DNA of 64,000 nucleotides from Pseudomonas sp. HOU2 (GCF_040729435.1 NZ_CP160398.1:1116001-1180000); one strand, 5' to 3'; positions 1 through 9,699 are shown, counted from the stretch's first letter. The notes: a model not told the origin generated them from the sequence alone. A program made the numbers and translations.

Positions 1-2
1 TC

Positions 3-119
3 AGTATCGACTTGCTGGTCAAGACGATGGGAACCCAGGGCGCACAAACGTTTATCGCCCAAGTGTTCGAGCGGTACCAGCATGACGACGAGAGCACGCA
101 GGACACCGAGAGAAAATAA
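3..119 (+). CDS. C-terminal end of a hypothetical protein (5' truncated by window)
   Basis: An open frame enters from the left edge and runs 38 codons to a TAA. The tail is hydrophilic and charged, ending in a D/E/K-rich stretch. Codon use is normal for the window. I do not recognise the family from this fragment. It converges with the rbs operon, and the hairpin at 122-145 lies just after its stop codon, so it probably shares that terminator. Confidence 0.5.
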   Translation, partial: SIDLLVKTMGTQGAQTFIAQVFERYQHDDESTQDTERK

Positions 120-121
120 AA

Positions 122-145
122 ACCCGCAGGCTGGCACCTGCGGGT
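122..145. terminator. Bidirectional rho-independent terminator at the end of the rbs operon
   Basis: Perfect 9-bp inverted repeat (ACCCGCAGG / CCTGCGGGT) with a 6-nt loop. On the minus strand it is followed by a T run (A run at 118-122 on the plus strand), so it ends the rbs transcript and probably also the short gene that converges on it. Confidence 0.8.
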
Positions 146-152
146 CACAGCC

Positions 153-1181
153 TTACTTCAAGCGCTTCAGACGCTCGGTTAGCAGATCGAAGAAGCCTTG
201 AGCATCCCCATTTTCCACCCAGAAGGCGTTCTTCGGCGCCTTCAGACCGTCATACCAGTCAACGATGGTCTGGCCAAAAGTCGGACCTTCGCGACTATCC
301 ACTACAACGTTCACCGAACGACCAGTGAACAGCTCAGGCTTGAGCAGGTAAGCGATGACGGTAGCGTCATGCACCGGGCCGCCCGGGATGCCGTAGTGCT
401 CCATGTCACCCTTGATGTACTCGTTGAGGATGTCGCCAACAATCTTGCTTGCGTTGTTGTTCAGCGCGGCAATCTGTTTCAGGCGTGCGTCGCTGGTGAG
501 GATCTTGTGGGTCACGTCCAGCGGCAGGTAGGTCAGTTTCACGCCGCTCTTGAGTACCACTTCCGCCGCTTGCGGGTCGGCGAACAGGTTGAACTCGGCC
601 ACCGGGGTGATGTTGCCGCCATTGAAGTGCGCACCACCCATGACCACCACCTCCTTGATGCCGTTAACGATCTCCGGCTCCTGGATCAGCGCCAGCGCCA
701 GGTTGGTCTGCGGGCCAAGCATGGCGATGGTGATGCTGTGCGGCTTGGCTTTTTTCAGGGTGTCGATCAGGTAGTTGACTGCATTGCCTTCGGCCAGGCC
801 CTTTTTCGGCTCATGCACGGTGACACCCGACAGGCCTTCCTTGCCATGGATGTTCTCGGCATAGATCGGCGTGCGCATCAGTGGCTTTGGTGCACCGGCA
901 TACACCGGAACGTCTTCACGCCCTGCCCACTCGCGGGCCAGACGCGCGTTACGCGAAGTCTTGTCGAGGCGCACGTTGCCGGCCACGGTGGTCAAGGCAC
1001 GGATGTTCAACTCATCGGGCGAAGCCAGCGCAAACAGCAACGCAACCACGTCGTCAGCACCAGGATCGGTGTCGATGATCAGGTCGATCTTTTCAGCGGC
1101 CTGAGCGCCGGTGGCGGAGATAAAAGACAAAAGCAGCAGACTCCGAAGCAATTGATGCAGTTTTTGAGCATAGCGGTGCAT
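153..1181 (-). CDS. Nucleoside hydrolase (IUNH family) with signal peptide
   Basis: 342 residues. The family hydrolyses the N-glycosidic bond of ribonucleosides to ribose plus free base. The calcium- and ribose-binding motif DTDPGADD lies at about residues 37-44, and the C-terminal part carries HDATVIAYL, the conserved His-Asp region. Unlike cytosolic RihA/B/C it starts with a basic n-region, a leucine-rich core and a probable cleavage site after GAQA (about residue 28), so it should act in the periplasm. It is the last gene of the rbs operon, 45 bp after rbsD, which suggests it releases ribose for RbsB/RbsAC. Substrate range cannot be told from sequence. Confidence 0.9.
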   Translation of the reverse strand: MHRYAQKLHQLLRSLLLLSFISATGAQAAEKIDLIIDTDPGADDVVALLFALASPDELNIRALTTVAGNVRLDKTSRNARLAREWAGREDVPVYAGAPKPLMRTPIYAENIHGKEGLSGVTVHEPKKGLAEGNAVNYLIDTLKKAKPHSITIAMLGPQTNLALALIQEPEIVNGIKEVVVMGGAHFNGGNITPVAEFNLFADPQAAEVVLKSGVKLTYLPLDVTHKILTSDARLKQIAALNNNASKIVGDILNEYIKGDMEHYGIPGGPVHDATVIAYLLKPELFTGRSVNVVVDSREGPTFGQTIVDWYDGLKAPKNAFWVENGDAQGFFDLLTERLKRLK

Positions 1182-1226
1182 GGCGCATTCCTTGTGCTGA
1201 TGAAAATGTAAGGGTCGAAAACCCGG

Positions 1227-1631
1227 TTAAAACGTAACGCCGGCTACCAGCACGATGTTGCAGTACGGCTGACATTCGCCTGTACGAACAATCGCCCGTG
1301 CCTGTCGGCTGAGAACCTTGAATTGCTCATGCGTCAGCAGATCGCGCCGACCGAGGGCGCCCTCTTCCTGCAACTCGTCCAGCGTGACCAGGGCGGTCGG
1401 CTGCTTGTCGAGGATTTCGTTGGCCAGCACGTGGCTTTCCACCTGCATCTCGCTGAGCACGACTTTCAGGGTACTGACGAAATCCGGAACACCGTGGGTC
1501 AGCGCCAGATCAATCAATTCAACACCTGGTGGCACCGGCAGTCCGGCGTCACCGATGACCACCATGTCACCATGGCCCAGGGAGGCGATCAGCCGCGACA
1601 ACGCGACGTTGAGCAGAGGAGTCTTTTTCAT
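1227..1631 (-). CDS. rbsD: D-ribose pyranase
   Basis: 134 residues, the usual size for RbsD. It interconverts pyranose and furanose forms of ribose so that ribokinase can use the sugar. The N-terminus [20 protein letters not shown] with the catalytic His in LGHGD, and the C-terminal [13 protein letters not shown] segment, are characteristic. Its start overlaps the end of rbsK by 4 bp, indicating translational coupling within the rbs operon. Confidence 0.95.
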   Translation of the reverse strand: MKKTPLLNVALSRLIASLGHGDMVVIGDAGLPVPPGVELIDLALTHGVPDFVSTLKVVLSEMQVESHVLANEILDKQPTALVTLDELQEEGALGRRDLLTHEQFKVLSRQARAIVRTGECQPYCNIVLVAGVTF

Positions 1632-2545
1632 GCGGGTTTGAACGCCTGTACGTCGGACATGGTTGGAATGGAAGGTTGTGCGCCGGCCCGGGTCACAGAC
1701 AGCGCTGCAGCGACTTGCCCGTACCGGATCGCCTCGGCCTCGGATTTGCCACTGGCGAGCGCCGCAGCAAAACCGCCAACAAAGGTATCGCCGGCGGCGG
1801 TGGTATCGACGGCCTTCACTTTCGGCGCCGGGAAATGCTCGAAACCTTTGCCATTGGCAAACAGTGAACCTTGCGCACCGAGGGTAATGATGACCTTGCC
1901 CGCGCCCATTACGATCAACTGGTTGGCAGCGCTTTCTGCGGTTTCCAGCGAATCGACCGACATCCCGCTCAACGCAGTGGCTTCGCTTTCGTTGGGGATC
2001 AGGTAGTCGATGGCGGCAAACCAGTCTGCCGGCAGCGGACGACTGGCCGGCGCCGGATTGAGGATCACCGTCTTGCCCAACGCACGTGCACGCTTGAGCG
2101 CATACCCTACCGTTGCATCCGGGATCTCGAGCTGGCAGATAACCACGTCGGCCGCTTGCAGCACCGCATCAAAACGGTCGATCACTGCCGGGGTCATCGC
2201 ACCGTTGGCGCCAGCAACGATCACAATGGCGTTCTGACTGTTGTCATCGACCACAATCAGCGCCACGCCACTGGAATCTTCGACCGTGCTCACCGCCTGA
2301 CAATCGATCTGCTCGGCCAGCAATGCGTCGCGCAATTGCACGCCGTAGTCATCGTTGCCAACACAGCCGACCATTGCCACCTGCGCACCGAGGCGCGCAC
2401 CAGCGACTGCCTGATTGGCACCCTTGCCGCCGGAAACGGTGGCAAAGGAATGACCGATCAGCGTTTCCCCGCCCTTGGGCAGTCGTGGCGCCCGGGTCAC
2501 CAGGTCCATGTTCAGGCTGCCTATTACCACTACATTTGCTGGCAT
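1628..2545 (-). CDS. rbsK: Ribokinase
   Basis: 305-residue PfkB-family kinase that phosphorylates ribose to ribose-5-phosphate. Visible motifs are the N-terminal GSLNMDLV, the PfkB signature 1 region [10 protein letters not shown] near residue 40, and the C-terminal catalytic motif [13 protein letters not shown] around residue 247, whose Asp is the base. It lies between rbsR (24-bp gap) and rbsD (4-bp overlap) in the rbs operon. Confidence 0.96.
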   Translation of the reverse strand: MPANVVVIGSLNMDLVTRAPRLPKGGETLIGHSFATVSGGKGANQAVAGARLGAQVAMVGCVGNDDYGVQLRDALLAEQIDCQAVSTVEDSSGVALIVVDDNSQNAIVIVAGANGAMTPAVIDRFDAVLQAADVVICQLEIPDATVGYALKRARALGKTVILNPAPASRPLPADWFAAIDYLIPNESEATALSGMSVDSLETAESAANQLIVMGAGKVIITLGAQGSLFANGKGFEHFPAPKVKAVDTTAAGDTFVGGFAAALASGKSEAEAIRYGQVAAALSVTRAGAQPSIPTMSDVQAFKPA

Positions 2546-2569
2546 ACATCGCTACTCGTCAATTCGGTT

Positions 2570-3589
2570 TCAGCGGTACTCGGTGAATACGCCGGACAGC
2601 GGCGCAGTCGATTCGCGCAAGACAATACTCGGGGTCACGATCCGTTGATCGGTGGCCAGACTCGGGGCAGCAATCCTGCGCAACAACACTTCGGCAGCCA
2701 TCTCCCCCAACTGCAGGATCGACTGGCCTACGGTGGTCAGCGCCGGGTACACATAACGGCTCATCTGGATATCGTCGAAGCCGATCACCGACAGCTCGCT
2801 CGGTACGCGGACATTGCGCTCGGCCGCCGCGCGCAGCACACCAATCCCGATCATGTCGTTACCGGCGAAGATCGCACTCGGCGGATTGCTTTCAAGCAGG
2901 ATCGCTGCCGCGCTGTAACCACCGGTGCTGGTGAAATCGCTTTCCAGCATGCGCTCGGCGCGCACCTTGATGCCCGCCTCCTGCAGCGCCCGACAAAAAC
3001 CGGCCTGGCGCATTTGCGCCACGCTGGTGCTCGACGGACCACCGATGGTGGCGATGTCACGATGGCCCAGCTCCAGCAGGTGCCGCGTCGCCAGATAAGC
3101 GCCATATTCATGGTCAATGCGCACCAGATCGGCGTCGACGCCATCCAGCCCGCGGTCGACGATGACCATTGGCGTCTTCACCCCGGCCAGCCCTTGCGCG
3201 AGCCCGATGTCGCCACCCGCAGAGGCGACGATCAGACCGTCAATGCGCTTCTCCAACAGCACGCGCAAATAGCTGCGCTGTTTTTCCGGATTGTCGTCAG
3301 AGTTACAGAGGATCACGCAGTAGCCGTTACGCTCGCAATAATCCTCGATGCCCCGTGCCAACTCGGCAAAATACGGGTTGAGGCTGTTCGGTACCAATAA
3401 GCCAATGGTCGCAGTGGTCTTGGCTTTCAGCGAACGCGCCACCGCACTCGGCACGTAGTCGAGGCTTTTGATGGCCGCCTCGACCTTCAACCGCACTTCC
3501 TGACTGACCGGGCGCGTCTTGTTCACCACGTGAGAAACCGTGGTGTAGGAAATTCCCGCGAGCGCCGCCACATCCTTGATCGTTGCCAT
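2570..3589 (-). CDS. rbsR: LacI-family ribose operon repressor
   Basis: 339 residues. The N-terminal helix-turn-helix and hinge read MATIKDVAALAGISYTTVSH and later PSAVARSLK; the rest is a periplasmic-binding-protein-like effector domain. Such repressors leave the operator when ribose binds. It is the fourth gene of the operon it presumably controls. The perfect palindrome at 7230-7243 in the rbsB promoter is the obvious operator. Only 3 bp separate it from rbsC. Confidence 0.94.
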   Translation of the reverse strand: MATIKDVAALAGISYTTVSHVVNKTRPVSQEVRLKVEAAIKSLDYVPSAVARSLKAKTTATIGLLVPNSLNPYFAELARGIEDYCERNGYCVILCNSDDNPEKQRSYLRVLLEKRIDGLIVASAGGDIGLAQGLAGVKTPMVIVDRGLDGVDADLVRIDHEYGAYLATRHLLELGHRDIATIGGPSSTSVAQMRQAGFCRALQEAGIKVRAERMLESDFTSTGGYSAAAILLESNPPSAIFAGNDMIGIGVLRAAAERNVRVPSELSVIGFDDIQMSRYVYPALTTVGQSILQLGEMAAEVLLRRIAAPSLATDQRIVTPSIVLRESTAPLSGVFTEYR

Positions 3590-3592
3590 CTG

Positions 3593-4570
3593 TCAGCCCC
3601 GTCGACTGGCGCGTTGGCTGCGATAGGTATCGAGTACCACCGCGATGACAATCACCGCACCGGTGATAATGCGCTTGGTTGGCTCGGTAGCCCCGATCTG
3701 CGCCAGACCGGCGGCCAGTACCGAAATAATCAGCACACCAAAGAAGGTACTGATCACCGAACCACGGCCACCCATCAGGCTGGTACCACCGATAACCACA
3801 GCGGCAATCACTTGCAGCTCCAGGCCGGAGCCGGCATTCGGATCCGCCGCTTCCAGACGGGAAATCTGGAATAGCGCGGCGATCCCCGCGAGTAGCCCCA
3901 TCAGGCTGAACACCAGAATCTTGTACGGTTTTGGATTGATCCCGGCCAGACGCACTGCTTCTTCGTTAGTGCCGATACCGATCAGGTAACGACCAAACAC
4001 GGTGCGGGTCAGCACCGCTTGCGCGATGAAGATCACCAGCAAGGCAATGATGAACGACGGCGAGATACCGAACGCGATCGGGTTCGACAGCCAGGCGAAC
4101 GAATCACCAATGTACGCGGTGCGCGAACCGGTCATCTGGTACGCCAGGCCACGGGCCATTTCCAGCACACCGAGCGAAACGATGAACGACGGAATGCGCC
4201 ACGCCACAGTGATCGAACCGGTCACCGTACCCGCAAGCGCCGCCACCGCCATACCCAGCAACGCAGCCGGCAACACGCTCCAGCCCCAGCCGAGAATCGC
4301 CACGCTGACCGTCGAGGCGGCAAGCGCCAGCACCGAGCCGACCGACAGGTCGATGCCGCCGATGATCAGTACAAAGGTCATGCCCACCGCCAGCACCATC
4401 AGATCGGGGATCTGGTTGGCCAGCGTGCTGAAAGTGTCATAAGACAGAAAGTGGCTGCTCATCAGCGAGAACAGCGCCACCATCGCCAACAAGGCCCCGG
4501 CCAGGCCCAGATAGGTGCCCAAACCGTAGAAATTGCCACTACGTTTGCCGGCGGAAGATGCAGTTTTCAT
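3593..4570 (-). CDS. rbsC: Ribose ABC transporter permease
   Basis: 325-residue hydrophobic protein of the BPD_transp_2 family with about eight to ten membrane segments. The family motif GGIDLSVGSVLALAA (residues ~90-105) and GGTSLMGGRGSV near residue 260 are present. It forms the inner-membrane channel with RbsA. Its start overlaps the rbsA stop by 4 bp. Confidence 0.95.
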   Translation of the reverse strand: MKTASSAGKRSGNFYGLGTYLGLAGALLAMVALFSLMSSHFLSYDTFSTLANQIPDLMVLAVGMTFVLIIGGIDLSVGSVLALAASTVSVAILGWGWSVLPAALLGMAVAALAGTVTGSITVAWRIPSFIVSLGVLEMARGLAYQMTGSRTAYIGDSFAWLSNPIAFGISPSFIIALLVIFIAQAVLTRTVFGRYLIGIGTNEEAVRLAGINPKPYKILVFSLMGLLAGIAALFQISRLEAADPNAGSGLELQVIAAVVIGGTSLMGGRGSVISTFFGVLIISVLAAGLAQIGATEPTKRIITGAVIVIAVVLDTYRSQRASRRG

Positions 4571-6120
4571 GGGAGATCCCTAGGCGCCGCTTCATTGAGC
4601 AACGCATCACGTTTTTGGTAGCCGGCGAACGCGGCGGCAAGCAAATCATCCTGGGTCCAGCTGTCGCGCTCGAAGGTATCGATCAAACGCCCGGCCGACA
4701 GCACACCGATCCGGTCGCAGATCAGCATCAGTTCGCGCAGGTCACTGGACACCACTACCAGCGCCTTGCCCTGACGCGTCAACTCGCCCAGCAAGGCGTA
4801 GATATCGAACTTGGCACCGACGTCGATGCCGCGGGTCGGTTCGTCGAACAACAGCACCGAGCAATCACGCTCCAGCCAGCGGCCGATCACCACTTTCTGC
4901 TGGTTGCCGCCGGACAATTCCGACACTAGTTGAGTGGGACTGGAACTGCGGATACGCATGGCGTCGATCTGACGCTGCGCCAAGGAAATTTCGTCGCCGC
5001 TGTTGACGATTCCTGCCTTGGAAATCTCCGGCATGTTACCCAGGGCAATGTTGGCGCTGATCGATTGACTGAGCAGCAAGCCTTCGCCCTTTCGGTCTTC
5101 AGTAATCAAGGCAATGCCATGGTTCACCGCATCAACCGGCGAACGCACACTGACCACCTGCGCCGGCGAACCCAGCGCAATCGTGCCGCTGTCAGCCGGA
5201 TCAGCGCCGAAGATCAGTCGCAGCAATTCGGTGCGCCCTGCCCCAATCAGCCCGGAAATCCCGAAGATCTCGCCGGCACGCACTTCGAAAGATACGTCGC
5301 GCACCTTGTCGGAGCGGGTCAGGCCCTTGACCGTCAGTGCCGGGGCGCCGATCTTGCGTGGGCCCATGTCGATGTGTTCGCCCAGTTCACGACCGACCAT
5401 CAAGGTGACCAGTTGCTCACTGTTGTAGTTGGCCATCGGCTCGACGCAAACCAGATTGCCGTCGCGCAGCACAGCAATGCGTTGCGCGACGCGCGCCAGC
5501 TCTTCGAGGCGGTGCGAGATATAGATGATCGAGACGCCACGCGCCTGCAGGCGGGTGATCTGCTCGAAGAGCATTTCCACCTCGCGGGCGGTGAGCATCG
5601 CAGTCGGCTCATCGAGGATCAGCACATGGCAATCGCCGATCAGGTTGCGTGCGATCTCGACCATCTGCTGGTGCCCGATCCCCAGCTCGCCGACCAGGGT
5701 GTCCGGATCGATGGCATCGAGGCCGACCTGCGCCATGGCTTCGATCGCGGCTTTGCGCAATTGCTTGCGACTGATCCAGCCACCGTTGCTCGGCAGGTTG
5801 TCGAGAAACAGGTTTTCCGCCACTGACAGGGTCGGCAGCAGATTGAGTTCTTGCATGACCATGCGCACGCCAAGCTCTTCGGCCTGGGTGCGACTGCCCG
5901 GACGGTAGTCCTTGCCCTGGAATTGCATCTGACCGGTGGTTGGCGTAACCAGGCCACCAATGATCTTCGACAGCGTGCTTTTACCGGCGCCATTCTCACC
6001 GGTCAGCGCCAGCACTTCACCGCGCATCAGCGTCAAGTCGATGCCTGTGAGCACCGGTTGCGCATAGGTCTTACCGATACCGCTGACCGAGAGGACAGCG
6101 TTCGGGGCGGAAACTGACAT
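4567..6120 (-). CDS. rbsA: Ribose ABC transporter ATP-binding protein
   Basis: 517 residues with two ABC domains, as in RbsA/MglA/XylG. The first has Walker A GENGAGKST and Walker B VLILDEPTA; the second has the degenerate P-loop GLIGAGRTE typical of this family, plus LSGGNQQKV and LLFDEPTRGID. The start at 6120 is chosen because GGAG lies 9 nt upstream; an in-frame ATG five codons earlier (6135) overlaps that Shine-Dalgarno sequence. It energises uptake through RbsC. Confidence 0.94.
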   Translation of the reverse strand: MSVSAPNAVLSVSGIGKTYAQPVLTGIDLTLMRGEVLALTGENGAGKSTLSKIIGGLVTPTTGQMQFQGKDYRPGSRTQAEELGVRMVMQELNLLPTLSVAENLFLDNLPSNGGWISRKQLRKAAIEAMAQVGLDAIDPDTLVGELGIGHQQMVEIARNLIGDCHVLILDEPTAMLTAREVEMLFEQITRLQARGVSIIYISHRLEELARVAQRIAVLRDGNLVCVEPMANYNSEQLVTLMVGRELGEHIDMGPRKIGAPALTVKGLTRSDKVRDVSFEVRAGEIFGISGLIGAGRTELLRLIFGADPADSGTIALGSPAQVVSVRSPVDAVNHGIALITEDRKGEGLLLSQSISANIALGNMPEISKAGIVNSGDEISLAQRQIDAMRIRSSSPTQLVSELSGGNQQKVVIGRWLERDCSVLLFDEPTRGIDVGAKFDIYALLGELTRQGKALVVVSSDLRELMLICDRIGVLSAGRLIDTFERDSWTQDDLLAAAFAGYQKRDALLNEAAPRDLP

Positions 6121-6178
6121 AAAAAAATTCTCCATGCGCTCGCCCGGACGGACGAGCGCCGTTGTGTCGCCGGAAGAC

Positions 6179-7135
6179 TTACTTGGTGACCAGCTCGACT
6201 GGCGTTTCGATCACGCCATTGACGCCGCTGTCGACTTTTTCGCCCTTGAGGATTTTCAGCGCGGTCTCGATACCGAACACGGCTTGCTTGGCAGCGAACT
6301 GATCGGCCGTCGCCAGCACACGACCATCCTTGAGCATCGGCTTGATCGCATTGATGTTGTCGTAACCGACCACTTGTACCTTGCCCGCCTTGCCGGCAGC
6401 ACGCACCGCGGAAACAGCGCCAACGGCCATGCTGTCGTTACCCGCCAGCAGCGCCTTTACATCCGGGTATTCGCTGAGAATCGAAGCAGCAACCTTGTTG
6501 CCCTTGTCGATCTCCCAGTCACCGGATTGCAAAGAAACAACTTTGATCTGTGCCGCGTCCATCGCTTCCTTGAAGCCTGCGGTGCGTTGCTGGGCGTTGG
6601 TGGTGGTGGACACGCCTTCGATGATGCCGACTTCGTCACCGGCCTTCAGTTGCTTGGCCAGGTATTCGCCGACCAGACGCGCACCTTTGCGGTTGTCCGG
6701 ACCTACGAAGGGCACGCTGATGTTCTTGCTTTTGACGATCTGCGGATCGAGCTGGTTGTCGATGTTGATCACGGTGATGCCGGCATCGACGGCTTTCTTG
6801 ATCACCGGAACCATGGCTTTGGAGTCGGACGGGGCGATGACCAGCGCATTGACCTTGGCCAGAATCATCTGCTCGACGATACGGGTCTGGCCAGCGGTAT
6901 CGGTCTCGTCCTTGATGCCGTTGGAGATCAGGTCGAAGTCGGCGGAGTGTTCTTTCTGATAGGCCTTGGCGCCGTCTTCCATGGTCAGGAAGAATTCGTT
7001 GGCCAGGGATTTCATGACCAGTGCGACTTTGGGTTTTTCCGGGGACTCGGCGAAGGCCGAAGAGACAGGTAGTGCGGCGGCTGCGGCAGCCAGCATAGCG
7101 ACAGCAAGAAGACGTCCAGCGAATGGCAGCTTCAT
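6179..7135 (-). CDS. rbsB: Ribose ABC transporter periplasmic binding protein
   Basis: 318 residues with a signal peptide (MKLPFAGRLLAVAMLAAAAA, cleavage probably after AFA) and a type 1 periplasmic binding protein fold. The body starts with PKVALVMKSLANEFF, as in RbsB homologues, and carries VVGYDNINAIKPML near the C-terminus. It is the first gene of the operon, downstream of the promoter at 7252-7280. The name follows from the rest of the operon; other pentoses cannot be excluded. Confidence 0.93.
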   Translation of the reverse strand: MKLPFAGRLLAVAMLAAAAAALPVSSAFAESPEKPKVALVMKSLANEFFLTMEDGAKAYQKEHSADFDLISNGIKDETDTAGQTRIVEQMILAKVNALVIAPSDSKAMVPVIKKAVDAGITVINIDNQLDPQIVKSKNISVPFVGPDNRKGARLVGEYLAKQLKAGDEVGIIEGVSTTTNAQQRTAGFKEAMDAAQIKVVSLQSGDWEIDKGNKVAASILSEYPDVKALLAGNDSMAVGAVSAVRAAGKAGKVQVVGYDNINAIKPMLKDGRVLATADQFAAKQAVFGIETALKILKGEKVDSGVNGVIETPVELVTK

Positions 7136-7229
7136 GGGTTCACTCCGATCTTATGATTATTGTGAGCAACGCTCGCGCTGGCGTAAGCTTCAGCGCTGTC
7201 TTCCGGATATTGATGTACCGGGGAAGCCG

Positions 7230-7280
7230 CGCAAACGTTTGCGTAGACCGAACTATGCGAATCCCGCCGCCATTTGTCAA
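7230..7280 (-). promoter_or_regulatory. rbs operon sigma-70 promoter with RbsR operator
   Basis: On the minus strand, a consensus TTGACA (7275-7280) and CATAGT (7252-7257) are 17 bp apart. Immediately downstream is the perfect 14-bp palindrome CGCAAACGTTTGCG (7230-7243), with the central CG and flanking AAA/TTT typical of LacI/GalR-family operators. Its position over the start site fits simple repression by RbsR, encoded in the same operon. Confidence 0.85.
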
Positions 7281-7305
7281 CAATCAGAAATCGTCGTTGA
7301 GTTGC

Positions 7306-7329
7306 GGGGCGAATCATCTGATTCGCCCC
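7306..7329. terminator. Stem-loop downstream of the coiled-coil gene
   Basis: Perfect 10-bp stem GGGGCGAATC / GATTCGCCCC with a 4-nt loop, between the stop of the 7337-7792 gene and the rbs promoter. No T run follows on either strand, so it may be a weak terminator or an mRNA-stabilising hairpin. Confidence 0.5.
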
Positions 7330-7336
7330 TTGCTGC

Positions 7337-7792
7337 TTACGCCGTAGTGCTGACCAGGTTGCCGCTGGTGGAATCCTTGGTCATTTCCTTGACCAGCGCC
7401 GCCGCCACTTGCATCAGCTCCCCGCTGGTTTGCGCGATCTGTCCCTGGACGGACATGACCGCCTGCGACTTGGCCTCCGGTGTCGGATAGCTCGCAGCCT
7501 GAGCCGCAGCCAGTTGCTGTTGCTGCTCCTGCAGTTGCTTCTGCAATTCCTGCATGCGCTTGAGCAACATTTTCACGGTGACGCTCAGATTATCGCCGCT
7601 GTCAGCGCTATCCGCCTGGCTGGCTTCTTGTGCGGAACCACCGGTTCGGACCTGATTGCTCGGTTCTTTTTCAACGCCAAGCGCCTTGTCGGACGCATCC
7701 GCTTCCGCTTGGCTCATTGCATTGATTGTCGCTGCGGTTTTACCGCCGATGGTGACTGAGCCGGGATTGGAAAAACCGATCGTCAGTGACAT
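7337..7792 (-). CDS. Hypothetical coiled-coil protein
   Basis: 151 residues. No signal peptide or membrane segment. The centre (about residues 72-97) is a strong coiled coil, a leucine/glutamine-rich run of the type MLLKRMQELQKQLQEQQ followed by an alanine-rich helix. The N-terminus resembles a short beta segment (SLTIGFSNPGSVTIGG). I do not recognise a function; a distant resemblance to FlxA-like coiled-coil proteins is only an impression. GAACTC lies weakly before the start as a possible Shine-Dalgarno. It stands alone between ansB regulatory DNA and the rbs promoter. Confidence 0.75.
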   Translation of the reverse strand: MSLTIGFSNPGSVTIGGKTAATINAMSQAEADASDKALGVEKEPSNQVRTGGSAQEASQADSADSGDNLSVTVKMLLKRMQELQKQLQEQQQQLAAAQAASYPTPEAKSQAVMSVQGQIAQTSGELMQVAAALVKEMTKDSTSGNLVSTTA

Positions 7793-7905
7793 GTGAACTC
7801 CCTAAATGAACGTTTCCTTCAACAGCCATCGGCTTGCTCACGGGTTTCTTTAGCAGAAAACCTGAAACCGACAAGCCGTTTCGTTCGACAGGAGGCGTAG
7901 TCCCT
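7793..7905. other. Start of a 349-bp gene-free stretch before ansB
   Basis: The region between the start of the coiled-coil gene (7792) and ansB (8142) holds no gene. Its right part carries the AauR-type sites and the sigma-54 promoter described separately, with an A/T-rich stretch (about 7975-8020) between them where IHF-assisted bending would be expected. Nothing specific is visible in 7793-7905 apart from the leader of the minus-strand gene. Confidence 0.6.
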
Positions 7906-7950
7906 TTCGGTGAACCGAACGCGAAAGCTTCCTTTGTTCGGAAACCCGGC
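7906..7950 (+). promoter_or_regulatory. AauR-type enhancer sites upstream of ansB
   Basis: A perfect TTCGG-N4-CCGAA inverted repeat lies at 7906-7919. A second degenerate copy (TTCGG-N4-CCGGC) lies at 7937-7950, 31 bp downstream, about three helical turns, so on the same face of the DNA. TTCGGNNNNCCGAA is the published binding motif for AauR, the sigma-54 activator of acidic amino acid use in Pseudomonas. The sites sit about 90-130 bp upstream of the -24/-12 promoter, a normal enhancer distance. Confidence 0.75.
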
Positions 7951-8034
7951 CATATCATTCGCCGCATCGATGGACAATTCATAAAATCTTGATGTAAATC
8001 ATAAAGTTAAACATTTCTCTAAAGCAAAGTAGCG

Positions 8035-8051
8035 CTGGTACAGATCCTGCT
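8035..8051 (+). promoter_or_regulatory. Sigma-54 (-24/-12) promoter of ansB
   Basis: CTGGTACAGATCCTGCT keeps the invariant GG and GC of sigma-54 promoters with exactly 10 bp between them (GG 8037-8038, GC 8049-8050). It lies about 90 bp before the ansB start codon and downstream of AauR-type sites. Confidence 0.78.
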
Positions 8052-8102
8052 CCCTAGCCTGCACCCCGGGCATTCAGATCGGCTCGGGGCGCATCTAGAT
8101 GA

Positions 8103-9230
<1,128 letters not shown>

Positions 9231-9270
9231 TTGACCTTCGCCTGAGCCTTTCCGGCTCGGGCAACTTGCT

Positions 9271-9297
9271 CACCACTCGCCTGCGCGGCGGGTGGTG
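9271..9297 (+). terminator. Stem-loop downstream of ansB
   Basis: Arms CACCACTCGCC / GGCGGGTGGTG (one mismatch) around a 5-nt loop, 40 bp after the ansB stop. No T run follows, so termination is only possible, not shown. Confidence 0.45.
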
Positions 9298-9400
9298 CTG
9301 CCACCCACGCTACGCGCGACTTTTTCGCACAAAATAATCGACCTGACTTACACCAAAACCGGAAAAGCGCTGTCAGAGGATTTTCTTGAATTTTAAGCAG

Positions 9401-9441
9401 TTGCGAAAATGCTTACAGTTAAATACTGTATGCCCGTACAG
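9401..9441 (+). promoter_or_regulatory. LexA box overlapping a sigma-70 promoter (SOS control of DUF1654-endA)
   Basis: CTGTATGCCCGTACAG at 9426-9441 is a full CTGT-N8-ACAG LexA operator. A promoter TTGCGA (9401-9406), 17 bp, TACTGT (9424-9429) overlaps it, so bound LexA would cover the -10 region. The GTG start of the DUF1654 gene follows 19 bp after the box. Confidence 0.85.
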
Positions 9442-9459
9442 CTTAATAAGGATAACCTC

Positions 9460-9699
9460 GTGGCCACCTCTCCTGATGCTCCTGACGCTTACGAACGCAT
9501 GGGCATGCGCGTTCAGAAAATCATCAATTCCCCTACCGCACAAAAAGCCAAAGCCGCCTTGATCTTCCGTCTGCCGGACGAGCCTGTGGATGCATGGGAG
9601 CAACTGCTCGAGGAAATCGACGAGAACGACAACGTCACCCTCGCCTATCGCGACGATGGCGGCGTGCAGATTTTTTGGGTTGTGCCGAAGGAAGATTGA
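9460..9699 (+). CDS. DUF1654 family protein, LexA-controlled
   Basis: 79 residues from a GTG start, chosen because AAGGA lies 7 nt upstream; an in-frame ATG at 9409 would start upstream of the LexA box, before the likely transcription start, and has no Shine-Dalgarno. The protein begins (M)ATSPDAPDAYERMGMR and contains KAALIFRLPDEP and a C-terminal VQIFWVVPKED, matching the Pseudomonas-restricted DUF1654 family. It is cytosolic, acidic and of unknown function. Only 4 bp separate its stop from endA, so the two are almost certainly co-transcribed and induced by DNA damage. Confidence 0.85.
   Translation: MATSPDAPDAYERMGMRVQKIINSPTAQKAKAALIFRLPDEPVDAWEQLLEEIDENDNVTLAYRDDGGVQIFWVVPKED

Noticed and set aside
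198..1211. Long plus-strand frame opposite the nucleoside hydrolase gene
   Set aside because: It is the mirror of a real gene in GC-rich DNA; the minus strand has clear family motifs. The same holds for long plus-strand frames opposite rbsA, the Mo subunit, fimV, asd, leuB, leuC and the permease.
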